A stretch of DNA of 64,000 nt from the NCBI GenBank assembly GCA_963970005.1, contig CAXAMN010008557.1, positions 393,529 through 457,528 on the forward strand. The letters run 5' to 3'. The translations under genes were made by a program, and so were the position numbers. Source of the DNA: Durusdinium trenchii. Its lineage: Eukaryota > Sar > Dinophyceae > Suessiales > Symbiodiniaceae. Of this stretch, positions 12,701-24,918 are shown one piece after another (position 1 is the first letter of the stretch; the number at the start of each line of letters is the position of its first letter). Under the pieces are notes generated by a model that did no database searches, was not told the DNA's origin, and saw nothing but the letters and a program-made list of their open reading frames with translations.

Positions 12701-15700
12701 CGGTACGTGACTTGCTTCTAAGGATATCGATGCGTACAATGATGGAGTGAAGGGAAACCCCTCCAAAGGGATCTTGGCAGCAGCTGACCGAGGCCAGTTG
12801 TTAAACATTTCATGTGGTTTGAAAGTGCATTGTTTGCATGTGGCCTTCACTTATCACTCTGGGAGTGTGGTTGTTCTTGCCCCTATATCTCAGTCATCCT
12901 GGTCATCAGCATGTCATCGGATGAGGCATCATTCATGACCAGGCATTCTTGATATGGATCGACAATACAATGCGGTCAACTTCCAGTATTTTGCTCAGCA
13001 AGCTGAAGCTGGTGTGACTCGTGCTGGCGCCGAAGCCTCCTTCAAGCGACGATTGTGCACAAGCCGCTTGAGCTTCTACATCGAGGCCTGGTCACTGCTA
13101 CCTAGTGCTGCACAGCTGTGAGCAAATGAATTTGTAAAAACCATTGACGGTATTCTGTGAAGAGTCTGCAAGAATCCTATCACGAACAGTGCACTGCCAA
13201 AATCTACTTGATGGAAGAGGTTTTTCTTGTTCCTGAATGGACTCCTGCAGCTCGCCGGATGGACTGCAGTTGGAACCCGAAGTGAACCGGCTTCCGACGT
13301 TCCGACCCGCAGGAGTCGCACGGCTCTCGGATCTTCCCTCGGAACATTCTCTCGCAGCTGAGCTTCTCAGCGCTAACGAAGAAATGGCGGGTGGTCGTTG
13401 TCTTGGGGATTGAGGCAAACGTACAAACTCTAATGCAAGACTTATAGAATGGATTATATTGATTATATAAATGTATTGTAATATAATGTAATATATAAGA
13501 CCACATCGTTGTGGCCCCGGTATCACGTTCTTTATTCTCAATCTATCGCTGCTCAACATCGGACTTGCCTTGGTGCTCACAGCTGAGGTTTACTCTTCTA
13601 CAGGCGGAACGATGCCTTGCGGTTGGCCAATGGGCAGGTGAACGAGCTGAGGGTCGCTGTTTGCATTCGCAAGGCCATTCCTCGGATGCTGCGAGCCATT
13701 GTACTGGATGTCTTTCAGGGAGACCGAAACTTCACACCTCACGTGACCAAGTGGCAAGTGAGTGCTAGGAGCAAAGGACGCTACTAGGGCCTCCTGGCCT
13801 TACTAGGAACAAGAAGCTACTAGGGCTCCTGGCATCGCTACTAGGAGCAAGGACGCATCGGAAGACAGAGTGTCCTAGAGGTCAGATGTTTTTGATCTGC
13901 TAGGGTGGGGCACAGCTGGTGAACATATTAAGCCCTTATACAGTCTCCGCAGTCTCAACGAGCAGGACATTAGATTGCTAGCCATTTTGTGGAGGTGGAT
14001 GGACGTGTTTTGGCCATCCGATGCTGGAACCAGACACTGTGACATAGCTGTGGCTTGTATTGGGTGCTCAGGTCGAAAAAGCAGTCCGAGTCTACCTGGC
14101 GTTGCACCAAGTGGCCATCAAGTTATTGGCGACATTCCGGAAGAGCTATGAGCTTTTGTACCAATCTGTCTTGGAATCTCAGAGACACAGAGATCAGGAT
14201 CATCTGGTCAACTTGGTCCCGTTGGTCCCTTGTTTTTGCCCAATCCCAACCAACAGACAAGCGCTACAGCACCTTACCGCTACGGAGGATATTCTTGGTG
14301 CTCGAACTCAACTCCACATTTGAAGCCACGAAAAGCTGACAGTAATTAGTACTATGCATTACTTGTGCTGTTTTGCTTCGTCCTGTCTTCCATTTTGGGG
14401 GCATCAACCCAGGGCACAAGGTCCAGGAAGGCCTCTTCATTTCCAGGGTGGTGTAGCATGAGTCTCTCTGAAACTTCAGCTACCAGGAATGGATCCAGCA
14501 ACCCTTTTGCGCCAAGAGTGACTTGGTCCGAAGTAGGTTCCCTCGAGGTCCGTCTCTTTGCCCCGACTAACAGGTGGATTCTGCTGTGGCTGCGTGTGGT
14601 GCGGTTTCTTTTGGGCTCCTGGCTGATTGAAGCCACATGTGCTTGAAAACGCTCGCAAGATCTGAGGTGATGCAGAGTGGCCCGATCTGGAAGAGTTGCT
14701 GCGACTTGGAGCAAATCAACTGGTAGGAGTGAAGCAACAGCAAAGGATAGCAAAGGAAGATGACGGATCCACGCGCTCCATCATGCCTTAAACATCTTAG
14801 ACTTGAACAGTTCATGAATCCCATACGTTATATATCAAGCAACATCAGGGTGGACCACCCCCCACATGACCTGTTGGGATAGATTGTGATCTAGATAGTG
14901 TTTTCCGCCTGTTCCTCCTTGGCTGAGATGATCCAAGGTTGGGCTCCTCTTTGTGCAGTGTCCCCTGGTCTTTGCTTCGAGAGGCAAGCGACCAGGATTT
15001 GCGTGGCTGTTGGGTTAAGACTCGAGACCTTAGCTTGGGTGAGTGCAGCCTCAACCGACTGCAGCCACAGATGAGCTTCAAAGATGCTCCTATCCAAAAA
15101 GTTTCACAACGAAACCAATGACAGAGAGGATAGACAGAGGCACCATGAGATACCATGAGCCAGAAGTGAAAGGACTCATTCTTCAGAAGTTGTTTTCAAT
15201 TTTCGAGAAATACCGATATAACATGATATAACAGTGATATATCACAAATCAAGGCATGTAAACGCATGGAAGCCACAGTTCCAGGCCTTTGTTCGGAAGC
15301 TCGTGGTCCAGCTCCTGGAGACCACCACCATGAACCCCAAAGCGCCCATCCGTCAACGTGCTGAGCACCTCTTCAACCAACATCGGTATCTTGGATGCAT
15401 CGACATCCGGAGTGCTGAGGAAGAGGCCCTGAAGGCCAAGGGACAAATCGAGCGTAGCACGTGTAGTGAGATATGTGAGTATACTAGTAGTGATGCAAAG
15501 TGAACGTGTTGCAATCATCACAAAACAACTTGGAGTCGAGTGAGTTTGCCATGAGCCCAGGAACTTTCTGGAGAGGTTAACCTACATCTTGTCATTCTTT
15601 CAGGCGCGTGGGATAATTCTGGCTTTGCGTTTAGCTTGAACATGTCGCAAATGAGTTGACCAAGCCATTGCAAACATGCCATTCTTGCCTCCCTAGCTCA

Positions 15701-18700
15701 CTGCCGCTCACTGCATCTCACTGCTTCTGTTTCACTGCATCTCACCAACAGTGCTCAGTGATGGCGAGTTGAGGGCTGCAAATCTTGAACATCGCTCTGA
15801 CAGACAAAGGAAGCTGCCGATAGTGCAGCTTCCAACATCTTGAGCATTTTGAAAAGGAATGCCAGGGTTGACCTGCATGGTGCCCAGGCCGGCCCTGGCA
15901 AACTACCTATCCAGGAGATGGACAAGAAATACAGCCGTTGTGCTGGGACTTTACCCAAAGAGGACTGCAGAGTTCCCACCAAATTGTAGATCGCTAAAGC
16001 GCTGAACTATGTAAAGATGAACTATGATGAATAGGTTTTGCCCCTTAGCTTAAGTTTGCCTAAACATCTGGGAACCAAATAATTGGTGCGAGCGCTTCTT
16101 CAAGGAAGCTCTCCCCAGCCCTCAGGCGGAGCTTCCTTAGGAGCTCCTAGTAGCTAGGAGCGAACAAGTAAGCGCCTACTTATATAATTAAGTATTGGGA
16201 GGGCAGACGGCCGATGAGGGCCGAGTGGGCTGGGCTAAAAATGGACACCTGTAGATATTTGTGGATGAACAAGGAACTCATGAACTCGTTGTTTTTTCAG
16301 GTCCACAGCTCCACCAAGGTCCACCGGTCGTCTTTCTCCAGGAGCGTACAGCCCTGGTGGATGCAGCGAAAGAAGGCTCTGGCATCTCCTCTTTGGTAGA
16401 CCTGTGGGCAGCTTTAGGTATGCAGCGGAGCAAGGACCATCCGGGGCCACTTCAACGAATCAGAATGTCATGTTTGTCATGTACGTTGTGATTCACCATG
16501 TTTTGCACAAAGGGAGTGAGAGTTGTTGCATCTTGCTTCTTCTCTTGCTCAAGAGCTTGCTTTAGGCTTCACCCAATGCAGTCCTCCTTGAACCTCTGCC
16601 ATCAGACATGATTTGGAGCATGGTCCCAAAGGCAGCACATCAGCACATCTATCAACAAACATGGCGAACGACAGCTCGCAGACTTTTCGAGCCAAACCCA
16701 CGCCCACTAGCCATTTTGTACATAAAGAAATATACTGCATCCTTTGATGTGTTCATTTATATACATCTTTCTACTGCTGTGATCCGCTGTGCAATGATGC
16801 GAGGACACAGATGAGTCCGCCATTCTTCAGCACATGGATCCTTGGCTCAGCGTGCTGGTTGACCTGGTTGCGTGCTGAGCCATGCCAACACAACTCCAAT
16901 AAAATGCAATCCCTCAACATGGGCTTACCACCATATCAGCACACAGGCAGTAAGGAGTTGATATGAGTTGATGTAGGATGCTGCTCAAAATGAATGTACC
17001 CTAGTAGAATTGAGAGACGCTCCACAGAGCACTGATTAGAGAGTTTAAGAGGAACTTCACTTCACTTCACTGTTTGGATTCTAGAGGTCAAGGTTTCCCT
17101 GTGGACTTGGTCCAGCCTCATGAGAGGGGCACCCAAATCGACGAGAAAACGACGGGTCAAGACTGAGACCTATGTGCACATTTTATGGTATAAACGCATT
17201 GCGTATATATAAGAAATGCTATGAACCGCTTGCACCACCCAACCCACCGGTTGGACTTGTCAATCCTTTCAAGGACTTGTTTAAGCGACAACCCAATGAG
17301 GAGCTCTTCTTTGATTACCTCCAGAAGAATGTGGCCGCCTGGCGAGCTGCACCAGGCCCTACACAAAGCTCTGAGGGTCCCGCGCTCCCACCCAGTGCGC
17401 TGGAACAGTCCTCATCTCAGAGTGGTGACAGGATGTGACAGGAAGAACGTGTCCATGATGTGAAGGAAAACCGATTTAGGAAAGGAAAAGACTGTATTAA
17501 GGAATGCGGGGGGTTTAGTTTTCTACAATTCTTTTGCTCAGTTTGCACACTCCAATGCAACTTGTTCCTTCTTCGTCCTCTTGCTTAGCCTAACCTGAAG
17601 AGGTTAGCCTCCATTGGCGCAGAGAGCGGTGCGCACGGTTGGCCATCTTCGACCGGCACCTCACGCCGAGAGCGGGAGATGCACAACGCGCAACGCCTGG
17701 CGGCGGAGAAGGCGCTACATCAAGGCTTCCCGAAGCTACCACCATCCAGGCGCAGACATATCGGGCTTGATGTAGCACAATGTGACTTGAGGGATTGAAG
17801 CTGATTTGGGCAGGTCACAGGTTTTTCGGATGTCAAAGCTTGAAAAGCTCCAATCTAGTTTTGACTGTCGGGCTTGATATCGGAACTGATCAGCTTCGAT
17901 CTTACAGAACAGCACCCAGGAGGCTGGATGGAACCATGTGCTACTACTGTCATGAGCTCAAGCTGAGGGAGGAACAAAAACAGACTGTGAAGGATTTTCG
18001 AGATTTTTTTGAGGCTTATGACTCTGACCTTTGAAGTGAGTTCTAAGTAAAGTTTTACCCTGAAAGTCTTCCTCCGAAGTCACTATGCCACTTTGACTAA
18101 CCAGACTATGCCGGGGCAGCAACGCATTTTGCCCCGGAGCAAACTCAGAATCTGTCAAGTTTTGGAAGATGTTTGCTCAACTCAGACTGATCTGCTCTTG
18201 ATCAACTGAAGGAATCAAGCAGCCGCTTCAGGTCAGAAACGCTTCCCCAGCCGCATGGCACTCTTCGCGCATTTGCGTCGCTTGATCGACAAGGAGTGAA
18301 GATGAGCGGGTCGACAAGGGATGAATGAGAAGGTGAGAACCCCTTCAGAGGTGCTTGTAGCATTCCCGCTACTAAATTTACCAAGTTATCCAATGTTCAA
18401 TATTTGTGTTCATCACCCATGACACAGAGGGCACCCAACCAGGTGAGCTCTCAAGGTTTGAGTTCAAGAATTGGAGCAGAACCTCGTCTGTCAGGAGCGC
18501 TTCGTGGAAGGCCATCATCAAGAGCATTTCAGACTCAAGATTGGAGGCCGGCGTGAAATTGATGACGAATCGTTTTGCTGAAGCGACATGAATGGAATGG
18601 CATGGAATAGCGGAATTTCCGTCCACCGAAAGATGTGAAGTTGTTTGGATGGATTGCAAACAGGCTTGTTTTTGCATGTGTTGGCTCTTTTGGCCAAACC

Positions 18701-19939
18701 CGGACTGGCAATTTGTGGGACCAAGGACCCTTCACTTTGCCATCTACTGGTCCTCACAAATGCGCAGCAGCCAAATGTGGCAAGTCTTTCGAATCCAAGA
18801 TGGATCTGTGCCAGCAACTAGACTGAGCAATGAGTGTGTGTATATTTTTAGGCAATTGCATATTCAGATAATTTCATATCACCAAAAAGCATCCACCCAC
18901 CCTGGTATCGCAGAGCTGTAGAACAGATGGTATTTTGCATGTCTATGCCGAGCAAACTTGCTCTTGCTGTTATGGCATCAAGATTGCCAGAACTATTATC
19001 TTTCCATGCCTCAATCACCCTTGCAATGAAATGTGATTGAAGGGCAACGCGCTGGCAAGATCTGTTGGGACAACAGCTCCCCATTTATACAGCCACTTCA
19101 CCCGATGATACCGTTGCGTTTCTTGTTGAGCGGCCGTTTTTGAACGAGCCCCGGCGTCTATCTCAGGCACTACAACATAATGGGTGTCCCTGGCTATGAG
19201 AGCCTTGAGAATGCAGGATACACAGAGGATGTGAAGGCTAAGGCCACAAAACAGCAGGAGAGCCAACACGTTTTGCAGGAGGACAGTGGCGACAATGGCT
19301 GGGAAGTTGTTGACTGCCCGTTGTTGAAGAGACTTTTTTGGTGTTTCCTACTTAAGTTTGATGCTGTAATGCTGCATGGGCATGAGGCTGCATACAGTAG
19401 ACACTCTACGTCTACGTATATACATGTACATATATATATGTATATTGTATGTAGATATGTGATCATATGTGTGTTTTTGCAAGTACATAATACTGCATCA
19501 ACTGTGGCATCAACATGAAGGATGTGTTGTTTAGTTATAAAGACCCAACCTGGTTAAAGCTCCGCAACTTGCCCGGTGCCTGAGTCCCTTTATGAAAGCC
19601 AAGCCAAGCCAACCAAGTCAAGGTTGATATGGAGACGGATCTTGCAACGTGCGCAGTGTGCTTGGATCGGCCTGCAGACGTGGTGATGGTTCCTTGTGGT
19701 CACATTTTCGCATGTGATTCTGACCTTGCTTCAGAGCATCCTTTTAGGTTTTTGATATATTTTGAGATACTTGTAAAAACCTATGTGCTGTATATAGTAC
19801 CTACAACATTAAAGGCGCCATATGTCGTCCCGTGCTTCGTGAATCTGACCTAGGTCATTGTTGTGGACAGAAGCTGAAAGAATGTTCATTGTGCCGAGCG
19901 AAAGTTTCTCAAGTTTTGAAAGTGTACTATAGCTCGTGA
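9711..19939 (+). CDS. Multi-exon gene ending in a C-terminal RING finger (putative E3 ubiquitin ligase)
   Basis: The end is the clearest part. Exon 19629-19713 reads CAVCLDRPADVVMVPCGHIF; after a 140-bp GT-AG intron, exon 19854-19939 completes C-H-C-C and ECSLCRAKVSQVLKVY, then TGA at 19937. Together they supply C-x2-C, C-x-H, C-x2-C and C-x2-C, a C3HC4 RING of the IAP/MGRN1 style that would recruit an E2 enzyme. Upstream exons join in phase: 11596-11745 to 11931 (AG+G), about 12963-13117 to 13604-13757 (CT+G) to 14072, and 15285-15385 to 15857-15969 (CG+G). Others lie at 10252-10353, about 11135, 12350-12416, 16301-16417, 17214 and 17600. The body is helical and charged (for example NHRKMQKIMEDLEELFEAA) and matches no family I know. 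A possible start is ATG 9721 after ttttcag. Internal exons between 16.4 and 19.6 kb are tentative. Confidence 0.62.
11771..11846 (-). repeat. TAGTAGC modular repeat, copy 1
   Basis: Modules GATGCCCTTTGTTCCTAGTAG, CTTCTTGTTCCTAGTAG and TAAGGCCAGGAGCCCCTAGTAG follow one another. The frame stays open on the - strand, where it reads KKLLGAPGLTTRNKK-type peptide. The copy lies in an intron of the RING gene. Confidence 0.9.
13767..13860 (+). repeat. TAGTAGC modular repeat, copy 2 (opposite orientation)
   Basis: CTAGGAGCAAAGGACGCTAC, CTAGGGCCTCCTGGCCTTAC and CTAGGAACAAGAAGCTAC modules are arranged in reverse relative to copy 1. It starts only ten bases after the donor of the exon ending at 13757. 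Confidence 0.9.
16082..16215 (+). repeat. Dispersed repeat, copy 2 (GGTGCGAGCGCTTCTTCAAG family)
   Basis: It opens with ATTGGTGCGAGCGCTTCTTC, as at 6617, and ends with AAGTAAGCGCCTACTT plus an A/T run and GGGAGGGCAG. The middle holds two further inverted repeats, AAGGAAGCTC/GAGCTTCCTT and GCTCCTA/TAGGAGC, absent from copy 1. Confidence 0.75.
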
Positions 19940-20217
19940 TAGCTTGTGACACTGGACTCCTTACTTGTCCGCCTTGCACTGTGCTGACCAGAACCCTCAA
20001 TATGTTCTCCTGTTTTGTTAGAGAAGGGTAGAACAGTGGGTAGAACAATGTAGAACTGTAGAACATATGAGCATGACATTGGAGGGACGATTCGCCAGGA
20101 TTGCCGGTTTTCTGCCTGGTTCCGTGGCCTAGCCGATTTGCCGAGATTGTACAGTTCACATCTCATTGGCTCAACATGTACAGGTCCCATCTCTTAGAAA
20201 AAATGGCACCATTGCAG

Positions 20218-20355
20218 CATGGTCGGGAGTGGCGGTGCTGTCTTCGAGTTGGATCTGTCACGACATTGAGAAAGCAATCGAAGGTCTGGTGGGGAAGTGC
20301 CAGAAAGATTCCAGAGACCTTGGAGAGGAGCTGAGCACCCCTGGGGGTCTACCAG
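20218..20355 (+). CDS. Candidate internal exon, function unknown
   Basis: This 138-bp stretch lies between acceptor accattgcag and donor G|GTACTC and is open in one frame. It contains WICHDIEKAIEGLVGKCQ and DSRDLGEEL, an amphipathic composition unlike the flanking sequence. It lies after the RING stop at 19939 and before the NCX exon at 20538, so its gene is unclear. No family recognised. Confidence 0.4.
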
Positions 20356-20537
20356 GTACTCGCGTCGCAACCTCGTGCAAATTGGGCCATCCTAGTCATG
20401 GCCTTGGGATGGACAAGTGGTACATAATTACATAATGCTGTCCCCGGTAGAAACAATGTATGATGTACTGTAACTGATATGTTGAGTCCAAAACCACCAC
20501 ATGGACAGTTGCCAGTCATGCGCGATGTGAAAGCCAG

Positions 20538-20602
20538 GTGTCTTCTGGGTGACTGCGGCCTTCTCCATCTTCGCTTATCTCTGGCTGGTCCTTATTGTAC
20601 AG
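20538..20602 (+). CDS. NCX exon encoding transmembrane helix 5
   Basis: The exon follows gaaagccag and ends CAG|GTGCGC. It reads VFWVTAAFSIFAYLWLVLIV, the segment that in NCX proteins directly follows the IPxGExRxIKxL loop encoded by the exon ending at 6015. The phase fits exactly: the upstream exon leaves one base G and this one starts GT, making a glycine codon. Taken at face value this implies a 14.5-kb intron holding the SAM exons and the whole RING gene. A possible next piece, 20708-20807 after ggcttcag (NYPDALVCLVVLAG), resembles helix 6 only weakly. The alternative is a dispersed fragment or a misjoined scaffold. Confidence 0.8.
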
Positions 20603-22821
20603 GTGCGCACAACTGATCGCCAAGCATCTGCACAACCGACGGGCGGTTGTGCGGACAAGAACGGGACTCGGGACAGCCGGCTGGCACTGGCACTCTTTGG
20701 CTTCAGGTTCTGGAAGACTTCACGACTGGTCTACATTGGTCTGCTATGGTGAACTATCCAGATGCGCTAGTTTGCCTCGTTGTACTTGCGGGGGTTAGGA
20801 GGGGGGTTCTATCTCTTGACACACGCCCCGACAGTGAAACAGTCGCTTTTCCGAAGCTTGATAGAGTGTGACAGTAAGAAAATTATCCAAAGACCAGAAA
20901 TGAATTGGATTGAAGAGGACCGAGGATACAAAGACACACACTCTGACATTGGTTTTCAGTTAGCTCAATTCCCAGGAAAAATGGCGAAGGAACGGCAACG
21001 CGAAAGGTCCAAGAATTTGAAGATGTTTCAACAATGTTTTTTTTGCACATCTGCAGTGCACGAACGCGCAGCTGCTGAAAGCGGCAGAAGGAAGGGTTTA
21101 GGGGGAAGTATCGTGGAACCAGCATGGAAACAAACAAAAGAGATTGGAACAGCGTGGGCAAAAGTTCAAAACTGTCGCAGGTACGTGAGTCGAGCGTCCT
21201 CGACTCATATCACAGGAAACGTGCAGCGTCTTCGTTGGTCGCTGACTGCACGAATCCCCAGCGACCCCCTGCTGAACAAGAGCTTCGAAACACAAACGGT
21301 GAGGTGGAACCCTTAGGCACAGGGGTTGACATACACACAAGAACTTAGTTACGCCACGAACTTGTCTTCGATGAATGCGGGCAAGAGCAATACAGCCCAA
21401 ACCAAATTGGGATGATCCGAAAGACCTTTGTGTTCACTTCAGGGAGGCCAAGTGTTTCGGGGATGACTGGACTTTGGTTCACTTCGCCAGTCTCTGGTCT
21501 TCACTGATGTTTGGGTGAACGAAACCCCTTCGTGCCCAGCAGTCCTCATGAGGGGAATGTCGAGAAGACAGGCAGTTGTAGAAGACAGGCAGGTGCTGCA
21601 CTCGGATCTCAGAGGAATTCGGATCTCCCTGTAGGATACCACTGGTATTACCAGGATACTGCGCCTCAAACAAACCTGCCAGACATGTTTTCGGGGTCGT
21701 ACCATCGAAAGACTTCGCCGACTTCGGTCGCCCACCGGCACTGACAGGTGACCTCCCCCAACGTCATTGAGGTCTGGGAGGCGGGAGGTGGAATCCGATA
21801 GGATTGGGTCGGAAGACGTCCGACAGATGGGCACGAAGAGATGGGAAAGGTTGGCCGAAGTCCTTTGAAGAGAGATCGGACCTCGGAGGTGGTTATGTGA
21901 GGAGAATTGCGATGACAAGGTACCTGGTGAGAAAGTAGGAGGTTGTGATGCTGCCAAGTTCATTTGGCAAGCAATCTCAGCTGTGCAGCCATGCTACATT
22001 CACAACAACTTCAGTTTGAAGAGGTATTTCCTATTGACAGTGCACAAAAAGAACCGTCCAAACTTGTGACACTTTCGGTAAGGTAACCGTGCTCTTGACC
22101 TTCTTTTTTTCGGTATACGGTATGAGGTTTTGAACACCACAGCATCAAATCATTTGACCGTTGGGCTTTGCACTTGGTGACAGGCCTTGGTGACCTTAGC
22201 CTGGCTTCCCGTGCTGATCCTGGTGTCTTGGGCGCATTGGAACCTGGAGATTCGTGGAGCACCGGTTCGAAGCCTTTCGATTCGCATCGGCGCCCATGTG
22301 GTGTCCACTTGACCTGTTTCGGGCCTTGTTCTAGGCCCGTTTCAGTGAAGCCTCGTTTCAGGAGCTAGTAAATGAGGATGGTGATGATGACGATGAATAA
22401 GTTCAACAGTAATTACTAGTGAACAGGAAAAGGCCTGCTGGAGAGAACCATGCCGGGAGAAGGCTCCATGATGTTCCCACACATTTTTGCCTTGCAACAT
22501 CTTGCAACTGATTCTATCATGTTGTTGTGATCTGATGTGATCTGTATGCCAGAGCTGCTGAGGTGTCCTATTTGACTGACATTGGGTGGTTTTCTGGAGT
22601 CAGGAGCCGACTTGCTGCCTTGCTTGTTGAATACAATACACATTGGCCGGAGTCAGCACAAGAATATGAATAGGACACTGCAGAAGTCACTTCAGGAGCA
22701 GAAAACCATTCCCAAAGCCCCAAGACATCCATGAATCAATGAATGATGATTCTGAACAGAACAAGTTGAGAAAGTATTCTATGAGAATGTATGAAAATAT
22801 GATTATCATGATTCATGACAG

Positions 22822-22946
22822 GGTATGCGGAGGCTATGGCTCGTTCTGCCTCATTCCAAAAGCTTGCTCGCCTTTTTCTGATCTTCTGGACGCTAGAAAC
22901 AGCATCGTTGGAGTCCGCAGTTCATCAGGAAGCAGCCGCTGATTGA
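22822..22946 (+). CDS. Candidate exon, function unknown
   Basis: After acceptor attcatgacag one frame reads YAEAMARSASFQKLARLFLI and TLETASLESAVHQEAA before TGA at 22944. A second frame over the right part reads LIEKPVSLASDGE up to a GTGCCA donor, so the exact exon cannot be fixed. Position is compatible with the NCX cytoplasmic loop, but there is no recognisable motif. Confidence 0.35.
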
Positions 22947-23074
22947 GAAGCCCGTGTCACTTGCGTCAGATGGAGAGGTGCCATCGCTCTTCGTTGCGTC
23001 ACGTTTGAGGATCCTCAGCTTGCTCATGTCAGATGAAGCACATGGACCAAGGATAACCGAGGTACTTGTACATC

Positions 23075-23104
23075 TAGCAGCAGCAGCACCAGCAGCAGCA
23101 GCAG
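23075..23104. repeat. (AGC)n microsatellite
   Basis: Four AGC units, an ACC interruption, then further AGC units. Confidence 0.9.
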
Positions 23105-23372
23105 TTTAAATATAATGCCATTGTGAGTCTTTGATGTTGGAAGGTCAGCTTTCATTCAGTTCCTTCCAGCATTCTCACTGCGCCGCGTTTTTGCCCACCC
23201 CCGGGGATGCTTCGTACCGAACCCTAGCGGGGATGCAACGAAGCCTTCAGCCCTCCGCGCAGCCTGAAGTCGGGCGGAGAAACACCACGCTGTCGCGTTC
23301 GACGGTGTCCATTGATGAACATCGAAAGTGTTCCCAGCTTTTTTAAGAGCACATTCTTTTTTTTCAATTTTT

Positions 23373-23396
23373 GGAGGCCATCGCTATTAGGTTGGA
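23373..23396 (-). repeat. Single copy of the 21-bp GGAGGCCATCGCTATTAGGTT repeat
   Basis: The motif GAGGCCATCGCTATTAGGTT occurs once. It reads LQPNSDG on the - strand. Related copies lie at 51287-51344 and, reversed, at 55506-55540. Confidence 0.8.
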
Positions 23397-24733
23397 GTTT
23401 TCTGATCATGCTCCTGCCCGTTTTGTTCGGGGAAAACGATGTCTATGACAGCAATATTAGGATATATATGGGTATATTATAAATTGGCATGGAAATGACA
23501 GTAATTGGCGAGGTGGACACGTGACATGTCCGACATTCCGAGGTCGACCAGGGACTTGTGGTTCATCCACAGAGCCTCATGTCAAATGTTACTTTCATGG
23601 CAGAAAGAGTCACAAGCGCGCAATGCTTTACTCGTGCTTGCACACGCCATGTTAAAAAATATTACCTTTTCAATCTTCAGTCCTACCTTGTCCTACATGG
23701 TTGTGCCCAGCACATCAGACTTGGACATAAGCTCCCAATGAAGCAAACACTGATGTAGACGTTGACAGACTTTGAACTCCTTGGAGAAGACCCTGACCAC
23801 TCTCCCTGCCATCCAACACCTGGGATCATCTTCCCCAGAGGAAGCCAATCCATCAGGCCGCCACATTTCTCCAAGATACCCCCACTTGATTTCAGCAACG
23901 GCAGGAAGATGGTTGAACAGGGACTTGAAGAGTTCTACCCACACTCCATCAATCTTCATCAATGGTTTTATGCACAGGCACACATCGCCAGTCAAATCCG
24001 ATGAAGAAGGCTTCGGGAAGGAATACTATCAACACGAAAGGCATGGTACTTTTGAGGGACATTCGCACACACCCACAGACAGCATTACAACAACCTTTGC
24101 GAGAAAACACTGTCAAAACCACTGATACAGTATGCTGATAGCCCCTTGGCTGCTTCTTTTGGACCCCTACCTTAGCCGACAGTCATCCGGGCTAAATGCG
24201 AGCATTGTGTGTGTGTGTGTTGTTTGATTACAGCAAAAACAGCTTCAAAACTGGACAGTTGCTAGCAGCTAGCAATTCTTGCCCTCAGAGTGGCCTAGCA
24301 TACAGGTAGAAGTGCGTAAGTGTAAGCAAAGAAACAGGCGCACAGCAAGAAACTTGGGCCCAGGGCTTCACAGGGCTTCACTCATATGTGTTTGCCGACG
24401 GCAATTGAGCGCCCTGCCAGGTGCCTTTGGCGACCACACAGACGTCTGGCTCGGCACGGCAAGTATGGCACAGAGTCCTAGTCCAACCCAAGCCACTTTG
24501 GTTTCGGCCAGCAAAAGAACTCAACATGCAGAGATGTTTGCAAAGCAGGCAGCAATCCTGCACTGCATCAGCCTGCCATGACTTGATTTCTGCCCGAATT
24601 GCTGTAGTCGCACTGTAAATCTGTTGGAAAAAAATAGTATGTGCGTGTACTATTAAGTTTTGTGTGACTTGTGAGGACTGCTCCCAAGGCTTCGGCTTCC
24701 GGTTTTTGTTCGCTCTTCGCTCCCCATGCGCAG

Positions 24734-24799
24734 CAACTGCTGAGGCGGCACGATCTCAAGCGCTCCAGGGACTACCCTGACTTCTACGAGGGGTCTTGA
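24734..24799 (+). CDS. Candidate terminal exon, function unknown
   Basis: After acceptor ccatgcgcag the frame reads LLRRHDLKRSRDYPDFYEGS and then TGA at 24797. An AATAAA lies seven bases past the stop. This looks like the last exon of a gene whose upstream exons I could not identify. A polyadenylation role for AATAAA is not established in dinoflagellates. Confidence 0.4.
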   Translation, partial: QLLRRHDLKRSRDYPDFYEGS

Positions 24800-24872
24800 G
24801 CTCAATAAACCTCACTCCCGCTGCCGGTCCAGCACAGGAAGTGTTACTGTAAACTATAATGTACAAAAATAA

Positions 24873-24918
24873 ACATATATATATATATATTATATATACA
24901 TACATATATATATATAAG
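24873..24918. repeat. (AT)n microsatellite
   Basis: Alternating AT runs with TACATACA interruptions. Confidence 0.9.

Noticed and set aside
13098..13580. 160-codon ORF on the - strand
   Set aside because: It overlaps the splice-supported + strand exons at 13.1 and 13.6 kb only at its ends and looks like intron read-through.
18745..18822. C2H2 zinc-finger-like CAAAKCGKSF
   Set aside because: The two histidines are missing and no second finger is seen; may be part of an exon but not callable.
21439..21963. 174-codon ORF on the - strand
   Set aside because: Rich in S, T, P and R with no motif; could be a chance open frame. No borders were found.
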